The translations under genes and the position numbers were made by a program. A stretch of DNA of 64,000 bases from Takakia lepidozioides (taxonomy: Eukaryota; Streptophyta; Takakiopsida; Takakiales; Takakiaceae): assembly GCA_030704615.1 (NCBI GenBank), contig CM060731.1, positions 89,572,756-89,636,755 of the forward strand, given 5' to 3'. The notes under the pieces were generated by a model. That model had not been told where the DNA came from. It did no database searches and was given only the letters and a program-made list of their open reading frames with translations. Below, in pieces: positions 32,446-42,618 of this stretch. How positions within the stretch are numbered: position 1 is the first letter of the stretch; the number at the start of each line of letters is the position of its first letter.

Positions 32446-33834
32446 TTAACTAACTGCAGCTGTGAAGGCTGCTAGTGTTGGCATCTTGCTCCGTTGGGCA
32501 GCAGCAACACCCCCAATGAATGTCACAAGAAGTTGTACACGCCGACCATCCCCTGACTGCCATCCAGGCCTGTAGGATGCCGACTCCTCCCAAAAATCCA
32601 GGGTGAAGCCCATGGGATACAACACTGCCCCACCAACGAGGACATCGTAAGAGACCGCTTCTGCCACAATGGCCTTGGCTCGCATCACTGAGCCATCTAT
32701 AGGATGATCCGGCTGTAGTCTAATGGCCAACTCACGCCGTGTCATGCCCCGAGCCTGCTCTGATCCTCCCAGAGATGTCTGTATCTGTAAGGGACAAGGC
32801 TCCATATCCGCCTCCATGAGGCCCAAACCTGCAATAGCGGCTTTGCCCAACATCAGTGGCTGAGCTCCCAAGTCCAACAAGACCCGCAGTGGCCGGTACC
32901 TCTTGCCTGCCGCTCCACTCAAAGAGAAAATGCCATCCTGGTTGTCTAACAAGACAACTCGAGGTGTCACCATGGCGCGCTCAAAGGCTGGCCTAGCTGG
33001 CAGCTCCGTCAACCTGGCAGCTGCAGCTTGCCATGGCGCAGTCGTGGCAGTCTTGACCCTCAAATCCGAGGATCTCTCTGCCACTACACCTTCCACTAAC
33101 TCCGCAGAAGATGAAGTGACCTCCCCACTCTCACAGAGTGTTGCTGCTAGTCTGAACACTACAGCTGGTCTTACCCCCGGCGTCGCAATCATGGTTGCCG
33201 AGAACAGTGGGGCCTGACACACAGAGGTGGCCGCCCCCAACAACACACTGGCTGCACTAGCCTTGGCAGCAGGTGTCAGTGCTGCACGTGTAGCTCTTCC
33301 CAATGGCACAATAACCTTCGCCTCGGTATCCGTGGGGCGAGAATTAGGTGCCATGGATGTCGTCGACACTGTCTCCGCCAAGATGAATGATTGAGGCAAC
33401 CTAGCCTGACGGCTTGCCTCCCCACGTTGTGAATCCAACTCCACCTCTGCACCTCGTGGCTCAGGAACTCGTGCTGCTCCTCGAGTGATGGCTGCAGCAG
33501 ACTCCACCTGCACTAGTGGTAGTGCTGCCCCACACATAAATCCCATGTCTCCTCCGTCAGGATGACGCTGCTGAGGAGGAACAGGAGGTGGACCCTCAGG
33601 TCTTGGAGCAGGTACCACCTGAGCTGTGGCCATGGCAGCGAGCCTTTGCTCTAGCTGCTGAAGCCGGTTGGCCATACCTTGGTCAACGCCCTGACCTCCA
33701 CGTCCTTGGCCATACTGTGCTGCACCTCGTCCTGCACCTCGTGCCTGAGCACCTCGTCCTCTTTGAGGTGCTCCACCTCGCCCTCGGCCACCATTGTTCC
33801 CTTGGAACTGGCCTCGCCGCAACTCAGGGTGCAA
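32446..33834 (-). pseudogene. Family B gag C-terminus and aspartic protease
   Basis: The 462-codon open stretch begins just after the zinc knuckles with an arginine/glycine-rich tail ('GGRGRGGAPQRGRGAQARGA'), a likely RNA-binding gag C-terminus. It continues with a low-complexity linker and ends with a retropepsin-like fold: 'LRVLLDLGAQPLMLGKAA' (~32895), where DLG replaces the usual D[T/S]G, and 'YDVLVGGAVLYPMGFTLD' (~32650-32597), the ILG-type hydrophobic motif. Whether DLG supports catalysis is unclear. The frame closes at a stop at 32446 and then continues, in the same frame, into the methyltransferase linker ('LGELLDGNAHAEDV'). Confidence 0.75.
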
Positions 33835-35093
33835 GTCATAACACCGGGCATCTCCATGCCCATACTTGCCACAATGCCCACACTATAACTGTGCAGGCTG
33901 TGCTTGTGCCGGCCCTTTGCCACTTTCTGGGCAATCTTTCTTGACATGAGGTCCTCCACATGTCCAACATACCACCCCTGGTTGCTGTTGGCCTGCAAAA
34001 GAAGATACTGGCCTCTACACCTGAGGTCCCATGTAAGCTCCATGGAATTTGGGTTGGGCAACCTTGCCCCCCTGACCACGCTATTGGGCAGTCCCTTGTA
34101 CCTGTTGGCTGGCAGCTGCGCCTCGTGCAGACATGTCCTTGCCAAATCCAATGGTAACAACTCACTCCTCCACCATGTTGAGCTCAATCCGCTCAGCCAG
34201 CAGAAACACATCCGCTAATGTGGGTTGGGCCGCTTGTAACAGGGTTGCATCCCGCACCCTTCTCCTGAGCTCCTTGTCCAAAATTCCATACTAGAACTGG
34301 ACTGCCTGAGCTTCAGTAACCCTTTGGGTCACACTTATCAAGCGCCTCATACGAGTGTAGGCCTCTCGCAAGCTATCACTGGATTTGCGCTGGAAGTCTT
34401 GCAAACTTCGCAGCTTCTCTGTCCGTACACCTTGGTAGTTCCTCCGCAACTCCTGGAAGAACTCCACCACTGGGTTGAATCTAGGCACATGTGTTGTAGT
34501 CGTGGCAGGAGGAGTAGTAGCACCTTTTGAACTGGTACCACCTGCAGAAGTACGGACACTACTTGTTCCACTACTAGTGCTTGTAGTTGGAGATGTTTGT
34601 ATAGCTGCTGGTGTCACCGCTGCCCTTGTGCCTCTAGTAATTGAGACATAGTTAGGTGACCAATACTCTCTCACTCCTCAATCTCCACCGCATGTCCCCG
34701 CCTAAATTCATGGTAATCATCCATGGGCGGCCCCTCAAGGTGCTGGAATAACCCCTTCCACGCCATAAAGGGCGTAAACAGTTGTGGATTGCGTATTTGC
34801 TGCAAATCATACCAACTGTCAAACTCTTGTATAAAGTCATCAAGCTCGATGGTGCCCACAGCTCCAGAGTACCTACGTGGCCCCTTGGTAGCTCCATACA
34901 TCTCCTCCATCGTGTCCCACAACAATGGCACGGAAATGACTTGCACCCTCGGCAAGAATCCTCCTGACTCCGAGTCTGAACCTTCCTTAGAAGACACTGA
35001 AGGTGAAAGTGGCCTAAACCGCACACCTCGTCTTGTGTACCCACTAGTATCGCTGGTGCTCGTACCGGCACTCCCCTCAGCAGCTGGTGGCAC
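33835..35093 (-). pseudogene. Family B gag with zinc knuckles (decayed)
   Basis: The first frame starts 'MPPAAEGSAGTSTSDTSG' and includes 'DDFIQEFDSWYDLQQIR'. After a frameshift near 34680 it continues in the polyprotein frame with 'FFQELRRNYQGVRTEKL' and 'SLREAYTRMRRLI', a typical gypsy capsid pattern. Two zinc knuckles follow: 'CWTCGGPHVKKDC' (~33970, one residue short) and 'CGHCGKYGHGDARC' (~33880, canonical CX2CX4HX4C). In-frame stops are TAG (four seen: after 'AVQF', 'GTAQ', 'GPQV' and 'PAQL') and TGA (after 'VEE'). The start at 35093 is chosen as the first Met; upstream is leader. Confidence 0.75.
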
Positions 35094-35176
35094 CTCCGTG
35101 ATGAAAACTCACAACCCAATCGGTTGTCAACCTGTCTCTAATCCCCATTTTCTAACAGAGGTATAGTCTGAGCATA

Positions 35177-36479
35177 CACTACTAGGGTTTGTAATGAAGA
35201 GCTAGAATGCAAGTCCTTGACTTCTATGCTTCTACTCAAGCAAAAATATGGTCTCTAGGTGGTCATAAGAGGGATCTTCTTGCTCTCTTCCACCCCAATG
35301 TGCAACCAAGAGTGGTCCAACTCAACTTGCAAGTCATTGTCCACCAAATCAATCCCCCTTCTAGTCCTTGGGATTTGATTGCAAACTACCATATCTCCAT
35401 TGCCGAGCAATCATGCATTTGTCTCCTCATCACTTGACAATTGCTCCAAATCAACACAAATTATCTTAATGTGTAGGAGCAATGCTTGTCACTTACAATA
35501 ATGCTCCCAAGCAATCCGCCTTGGATCCCACTCTCACGCCATATGCCTCATTTGGGGTCTCGCACCAATCCATCATCCATGTGCTCCCCGTGGTCATTTG
35601 AATGCATGTTCCATGACCTCTTGGCCTATGTGTTGCTCTCCTTTATCATAACATGAATCAACACCTCTCCACTTCACACACAAATGGATCTCAAAAGCCT
35701 TCACCTCTTCCTAGTTCAAGAGCTCCCTTTCTCAAACTTGAACTTACAAACTTAAGCGAGCATGCTCCACACATGCACCACTTGCTTGGTCAACTATCCA
35801 CCACAAAGCTCGCACTACCAAGAGCATGAATAGCCAAGTATTGCCTCCCCCTCTTACATTACATAGTTAGGGTGAAGCTATGCATACATTGAATGATGAT
35901 TTCCCTTCAAGGATTTCCCACCACATGTTCTCCAAGCCCTTCCAATGGCACCCTAAGCTTGGCTCCACACCACCATGATTGGAAGATTTCTTCACATGCT
36001 CCCTTTCAAAACCTCTTGAGCTTCTTAGTGCTCTCCAAGTGCTTGCCCTTGTTGTCTTCAAGCCCAAACATATATAGCTCATTGGCTTTTCTTCCACAAC
36101 ATCCACACTTTGAACTTGCTTAACCCTAGCTTGATAGTGAAATGAGCACTAACAAGCCTTTAGTCACTCTCCACAAGCCATGGCGCACACCATCGACTCC
36201 ATAATGCATATAAATGATTCTCAAACCCTAGAATCCATGCTTCCACACACATAAGACTTCCTCCTTACAATCCTTGCAAAATCTTGTGACTCAAGAGCTT
36301 TCTTCTCAAGCTCTCCAACTCTTTGGTGCATGCAATACTCGAGCACCTTTCCTTGCAACCCCTTGCAAGCCTTGTGATACAAGAGCTAAATTCTCCTAGC
36401 TCTCAACCTCTTTAAAATACAGTGCAAAACTAATCCTTACAGTCCGCACTCACAAGCATAAGGTGATCTTCTTGTAGTG
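35177..36479. mobile_element. Short CACTA-type element nested in the gypsy LTR/leader
   Basis: Begins 'CACTACTAGGGTTTG' at 35177 and ends '...CTTCTTGTAGTG' at 36479 (complement CACTACAAGAAG). ATA target duplications flank it (35174-35176 and 36480-36482). Removing it rejoins LTR sequence with the gag leader. At 1.3 kb it is non-autonomous; no transposase is recognisable. The interior repeats a 'caagagct'/'ccttgcaa' theme (e.g. 36280-36390). The terminal repeats match only over the first ~9 bases, so the call rests on the CACTA/TAGTG ends, the duplication and the clean insertion. Confidence 0.75.
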
Positions 36480-36897
36480 ATAAGAGATGAGAAATGAGAG
36501 AAGTAGAAGACAATGAAAGCTCTCAAAGCATGAAGCAATCACTTGAAGAACAAGCCCTAGTCCTTCCAAGTGAAATCCACTCTATCACATAAACTAAGTC
36601 AAGCCAAGGGCACCTTTGCTAAAGGAATCCACCCTACAAAGCCCTCAACACACTCCCTCTCAATACCTAGAGCTATGGAGGTGAGAGAAGCTCATGGAGG
36701 CTCAACTACAAGAAGATGAGCCTCCTCAACACTCACAAGGGGAAAACCTATCTCCATGTCTCAAGTGAGGCTCGACACCTCACTTGGCATGTGAGACCAA
36801 ATGAAGTCCCAACACACAAAATATAAATATAAATATCTAAAATGTCTAGTTAACTAGAAGTAGGTAATTCTAGATAACCATGACTAAAACCATGACA
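36480..36897 (-). repeat. 5' LTR of the complete family B element
   Basis: Reading down from 36897, 'tgtcatggttttagtcatgg' to 'ctcatctcttat' is a near-identical reverse-strand match to 26743-27142. It includes 'gttgggacttcatttggtct' and 'gagataggttttcccc'. It is split from gag by the CACTA insertion at the LTR's 3' edge. No tRNA primer-binding site was identified with confidence in the few bases between 35173 and 35100. Confidence 0.7.
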
Positions 36898-39800
36898 TCT
36901 TTCAAAGAAATTTGAGATTGTGGATATGCATGAGATCCGCTATTATTTCGAGTTCTAGCTATCTTGTGTTTTTATTTGAACAAATGTAAATATCCTAGAT
37001 TTGGAAACAATGAGCAGTGGACATGTACAAGACTAGATATCGTATAAGCTAAAGTTGGGGTAGTAGTTCATTCAAGTGAAAAGAGACAACACCCACATCG
37101 GAAGAGGCTCCTATCTATCCTAGCTTCAGCTAACGTCATATATATATACTATGGTGATGACAGATCAATTGTATTATGAGATTTTAGGAGATAGGGTTTA
37201 GGATTTAAGCAAAAGTATCAATGACAAAAAAATATGCAAGAGTATTTATGACCTTGTCAGTGTTTGCAACGACACCCATTTTCGGAGCTTTTCGGACGTT
37301 CATGACCACCCAAATTCAAATTGAGAGATTTTGAGGGTCTAAAAGATCTAAGTGCGTCCTACGACAGCTGGTGGATGAAGTTTCTACCTACCAATTGAAA
37401 ATGGATAATATCTTTCGTCATCCGTGAATAATTGGATATTCCATCCATCAATGTTTTATTGTTTTTCTATATAAAAACTTTCAATCCAATATCCCAACCA
37501 CTCTATTGTACCCCAAAGCTGACTTCTTGATGCTCGAGCTAATTGTACCATTTGTCAGCAAGAAATATATTCAGATATTGTGACTATCATGGTGACTCAT
37601 CAATATTTTTAGTCCAATATACATCATGATAGCCACTGACATTTGTGATGTTCTGAGCAATGTTATAGACTCTATGCACCATAGCTTGGTCCAAATGACC
37701 ATTATCAATACTCCATCCAAAACATAGACCAAAGTCAATTGTTGCAGATCAGCAGCCGCCTAGATCCATGATTCGGAAGAATCCTATGGACTAGTACACA
37801 ATTGGATTTAGTTGTTAACCATGTCCCTACAACAAAGGAGTGGGATATCCATCAGAAACCATATGTTAGCTCCAAACATCTCCCCCCTTAAGGACCATCA
37901 ACCAAGCTCCGCTCCATATGACACCAACTTCTTGGTGCAAGTCAGAAGTATTATTGCCTGTTTTGCAAATCTACGCCATTACCTCATCCAGTCTGTTCAT
38001 CAAGTCATCCGACAATTCCATGGTTGTCTGGGCCATGTTTAATTGCCTTGGATTGGGGCTCTCTTTCAAAATGCTTTGTCTCATTGCAATTGAGACATAT
38101 GCTCTTTGGCATTGCTTGCTGAGACCCATCGTGTCTCCACACTTATGATTTTCTTTTCGAGCCTCCACAGTTCTGTTCCAGGTGGGAAGTTGCCTTTAGC
38201 TTCCAATCTACATTTTTGTCACATGGCTTATCCTACTTATCCTACTTCTCTACCGGATAGAAAGAATCACGCTCCTCTTGTGGTTCCTCTTGTGGTTCGA
38301 TTCCGAACGGTTGGGCAAGACGGACAAAAGGTACAAAGACAAAATCTGGACCGTCTATAATGTCAGAAGTTTTAGATCTAGAATTGGGCCAGTGTGATAT
38401 ATGTATAAAAGGGAAACTGGTACCCCAAGCGACCGCTCACAAACCAGGCCCCTAAGTTATAAATAAATAAATACACTAACACCAGTAGTAATGATAATAT
38501 ATGACACCTCCCCCAGGTGCATCAAGCCTGCGGTTTCATAATTTTTGGACGACAGATTGAATTTCAAGTATTTTTGTCACTGGAAATTCATGAAAAGACC
38601 CGAGTCTTTTGTAGTAACTTAGTTGCGCTCAATGCACACTGAGCCACAGTAGTATGTATTTATGGTTCCAAGTAGGTGTTTTCCACGGAACAGTCAAAAT
38701 ATATCCACTTGGAGGAACCAGAGGAGTCAGAAGAGGCCGATCCAAAGGGAAGCAGCCTGCAGAGAAGCACTGAGGTCCATGACTGTACTATATGACAGTT
38801 GCTGTATGTGAGGGAGCCTGCCTACCATCTCTTCAGTGAGGAATCTTGACTCTCTGGGGATACCACTCCTGGCTACTCTATTCACTCCATGTCAACTGCA
38901 GGTAGAAAAAGATACAAGCCACCTGGATAAATAAGTCCACCATAGCTCTCACCTGGGTTGTATGGAGCATACAAGAGAGGAGAGGGAACGGGCTTGGGAA
39001 GAGCACGACATCGCCAAAGCCTTGTGGTTGTAGTATAGAAACCAACTCTGAGATTACCGAAAGCCCCCTAGTGATGGAATGGAGAGTGTATTAGGAAGAT
39101 GTGTATGTGGAGCTGCCTACATGGGCATTGTAGTGCCAGAGGTGCTACTGATCCTTTCCAATCTGTCTTGCACTCACAGAAAGCATTGGATGGAAGGGGC
39201 ATGCATTAACCTTCCTAACATAGGTGTAGTGTTAGCCTTTCCATCTATTGACATGGAGAGAAGAATCTTTAGTGTGCCGGTTGTCTAAGACAGTTGTTTT
39301 AAGGAATACTGTTCACCGCAGGCCATTTTGCTGTGCGAAGTCATTCAACAAAATAAAAAAAGGAAAGGTGTTGCTATAGTTGCACGGGAGGGAGACAAAA
39401 GGGCAGGAACAAAGTTATCCATCTGTGTAACAGCTACAGAGGGTTGATGACCAGTTGATCGATGGTAGTCCAAACTTGCAAGTAGGAGAAGTCTCAAATG
39501 AAATGCTAGCATAGATATATCACTCACTAGATATCCCTGGCATAGTTTTTCGAGGCAGTTTAGGATTCCCAGTTTGCTAGGTTCTCAATTTCATATATGA
39601 TCTTTCTAAGCATTATCCCTAATGCACATTACACCTACTCATGCAAGAGCTGAAGGCGACAAAGACCTATATGAGGTCATGGAGAATCATTTTTGCTGGT
39701 TTCCTGATGCCTGCAAATTTAGGTGGCATGTGCTCTTGGTAGAGTGTGTTCAAAGCCTAAACAGATGACCAAAAACTCCTTGGTTATGCTACAAAATGTC

Positions 39801-40089
39801 CTGGCAAGCTCTGCCTTAATTGCTTCTCTTTGGATCTGGAGCTTCCAAGATTATGGATAGTGCTGCTTAGGGTTTCTTACGGATTTTGGAGAGAAGGCTA
39901 AACACTCGCTGCCTGTGCCTACGAACAGGCGCCCTAGATAGAGGTGATGTATCGTACCCACACATATCTTCACCACAGCACAACTTCATATTGATGAGAA
40001 TGGTTTGCTACCAGAACCTAAAGTTTCCAAAGAACCCACAAGGGAGATTTTGGGGAAAAATTGCAACATTTCCTCTCGAAGGGGCATTT
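36898..40089. other. 3.2 kb without a supported gene
   Basis: No convincing coding region. On the minus strand near 38070 a run 'CLNCNETKHFERE' resembles a retroviral zinc knuckle lacking its last cysteine, so a decayed copia/gypsy gag is possible between 37.5 and 38.3 kb. This is weak. The eS8 stop codon at 40090 marks the end of the gap, and eS8 3' UTR and polyadenylation signals presumably lie in the last few hundred bases. Confidence 0.4.
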
Positions 40090-41297
40090 CTAGGCCCCAC
40101 CTGCACCCTTTCCTTTCTTCTTCTGAATCTTTCTCTGGTAAAACTCAAGCTCCCTCCCCTCCAATATGTACCTGCCCAAGTCCCACACCAATACCCAGGT
40201 CAGCCAATCTCTTCAGTGATGCAGTTCATCTGCTTGCATGACGGCCTTGGTGTACAGACCTCTTGAAAAACCTTATGTTGGCATGAATTCAAATTGGTTG
40301 TGGCATTGTCAAACCGCAATACATACCCATCTGCACGGCCGCACTGTCCAGGCCGAGATGCGAGACAGGCAAACAACCTGCCACTGGCAAATTGGTCCTC
40401 CAGATGGGGATCCAGCTTCTGGCCCTCCTGCCTCTTGGAGACTTTGCGTTGGACATGGTTGCTCGCCTTTTTCTCCTCCTCCCCAGCCACACCCTCCTGT
40501 GCAATAGTGAACGCATGCCAAACCATATCCTGAGATCAGAAGGTGCAGGCACTCCTATACCAATGTAAAGATGACGCAACAACAGTCTTCGGGACCACCT
40601 TCTCCAGCTACTCTTTACGCTACTGCACACCAGTAAGTGGTGGGTATCTCTACCCCCTTGACAAGACCCCCAAACGTTAGAACGCCTCGCTTGCAGAGGA
40701 AACGGAGAATATTTACCTCAGCACTTTCCTTCTTGGAAACAGCCACCTTCTTCTTCTTGCCAATGTCAATATTGTAGTGCTGGTTGTACCATTGACGGAA
40801 GGGGGCAGCATCCACCTGGACGATGGCGTTCTTCACGAGCGTTTGAGTGCGCACAAGCTCATTGTTCGACGAATTGTAGACCACGTCCAATATACGAACC
40901 TTGCGAGTCACAGCCTCGGACCCCCATGAAAAGTTGCCCGTATCGAGACGAAGTGCCCGAAACTTGAAGTTACCTCCACGCACTCGAATGCCCCGCACTG
41001 TCTTGTTGCTCGACAGCTTGGTCATCGCTGGCTGCCTCCCGAGCTCGTACCTGTCCAGAACCACCAGCCCTTCCTCAGCCCCCATCACGAACATGCACCG
41101 AATTTGAACTCACCGATGCTAGGTCCATTCAGTTTCCATCACCAGCTGTTCTCTCACTTCAGATTGGAGTGCCCCTCAGTCTGATTGCTTCATACACTAC
41201 AGCAAACAGCACACACTTACTTGCGCTTCTTGCGCCATGACTTCTTCTTGCCTCCAGTCGCCCGTCTCTTGTGGGTGGAGTCCCGCGAGATACCCAT
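40090..41297 (-). CDS. RPS8: 40S ribosomal protein eS8 (RPS8)
   Basis: Component of the small cytosolic ribosomal subunit. Four exons on the minus strand: 41221-41297, 40717-41050, 40327-40496 and 40090-40171, giving 220 residues plus stop, the usual plant length. All junctions are GT-AG and keep phase. The N-terminus is '[16 protein letters not shown]', then '[12 protein letters not shown]' across intron 1. The middle has '[20 protein letters not shown]' and '[19 protein letters not shown]'. Exon 3 has '[15 protein letters not shown]', and exon 4 ends '[19 protein letters not shown]'. These are hallmark eS8 sequences. Introns are short (155-220 bp). The gene looks intact and functional. The start is fixed by the conserved MGISRD. 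Confidence 0.96.
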
Positions 41298-42618
41298 CCT
41301 GCTGCTGCTGCGCTCCCAGCTCGCAGCGAGGCATGCAAAGAGGGTGGCTTGGGTGTAGGGTTCGTGGGTCTGTTCAGACAACCGACGTCCGTTGTCTGTT
41401 GTTCATACTACACGGCTGGGACGGACGGACGGACGGACGTGGTCGTCGCCCAATTTAAGCCTACAGTCCCCAAAAATAGACCCTCCTTCGGCATCACAAT
41501 GTCACGGTACCTGTGGTTTTTCCACACAAAAGGTGATATCGATTCGAAGTATGCATGTTGTATCTGGTGGGCAAGCTTCCATACACAACCAAAGTGACAA
41601 GGATTTGGACAGAAAGTGCAGCTGTTCATCTGGCCTCATCTTGGTAGCATTTATGGCTTCGTATACACAAGAGGCCTACGCACTTCAACTCTCACATGCA
41701 GCGAGGAGGACCTCTTCAGCAGAAGTAAGCAACCAAAGAATATATACCAGAGTTACGATCCCACTTACGACTGTTCCCAATTTTTTGTTTCTTTTGTTCC
41801 CTCATTCAAAGAAAAGCAAATCGTCTTTGGGGGCACTCCGAATTTCTGCCAAGGGGGGGATAGATTCACTTGCTGTCGACACAACTTATCGGTGGGTGAG
41901 TCCGCTATAGCCCACCAAGGTGCTCCCTCTTCCACATGCGAGGCGAGAGATGGAAAGTTGTTAAAGCGTGAAAGAGTTGCAATACGGTCTGCTCTGTATA
42001 TCATCGGACGTGAACCATGTTCTTTCTCTCCTTACCGCATATCTACGTCCTTTCCCTTCGTCTTCTTGGGAAAGGATCCAGTACCGCACGTCTTTCAGAA
42101 GACCCACCATTTCAGCCTCAACCTCACCCCACTTCTTCTTCAAAGCTTCAAGTGGTCGTACATTCTTCTCTCTGTAGAGACATATCTGTGCATTGCCGGC
42201 CCCCAGCTCTCTAAAGTATAATGTTTTTACGTGTATTTTTCATTCAATCAAAATCATGAGTTGAGAGTGATGAGCATGCATGAGGGGGAAAATGTGAAGA
42301 GATTGGCAAGGAATGTGCTTGCAGGTCGAACTTGGGAAACAATGGAGCGTTCTTTACTCCTTTTTCAGGCAAGCATCATCTCACCTGTGTCGCCAGAGCC
42401 AGATGACTTTGCCTTTCCATTCAGTTGCCACTGAGGCGTTTTCTCTTGAGACTAGCCTTCAGTGTCACATCAATGAATATCTACAGTGGAACAAAGAGGA
42501 AACTCTTCAAGATTACCGTCTTTGAGTGCAACCGAATGCACTGAGGATGTTAGACTGCTGTTACCTTTAGTATACATAATCAATTTGTACGAGTTCCTGG
42601 CTCATTTCTATGTGAAAA
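41298..42618. other. Intergenic: eS8 promoter side and 3' flank of the channel gene
   Basis: Lies upstream of eS8 (minus strand) and downstream of the channel stop (42619). A short 'ggac' microsatellite sits at ~41421-41440, where it could fall in the eS8 5' UTR or promoter. Open frames here carry no recognisable motif. Confidence 0.5.

Larger units (their letters stand above)
27701..36897 (-). mobile_element. Gypsy family B LTR retrotransposon encoding a DNA methyltransferase and a PHD finger
   Basis: Minus-strand element. It has a 5' LTR from 36897 ('tgtcatggtt...'), a leader interrupted by a CACTA insertion (35177-36479), gag, two zinc knuckles, protease, a C5 cytosine methyltransferase, RT, RNase H, integrase and a terminal PHD finger, with the stop at 27782. 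Gag (from 34674), protease (to 32446), the end of the methyltransferase (31512-30976) and RT (30789) share one frame if stops are ignored, so the ancestral product was probably one polyprotein of about 2,400 residues. The 3' LTR in the expected orientation is missing; an inverted copy lies at 26743-27142. Damage includes several in-frame TAG codons, one TGA, and frameshifts near 34680, 32200, 31550 and 30085. Confidence 0.9.

Noticed and set aside
37971-38168. Possible retroviral zinc knuckle on the minus strand
   Set aside because: Last cysteine is missing, and no protease, integrase or RT is nearby; kept only as a weak remark.
41196-41215. 'cactacagcaaacagc' resembling a CACTA end
   Set aside because: Lies in eS8 intron 1 with no subterminal repeats, partner end or target duplication.
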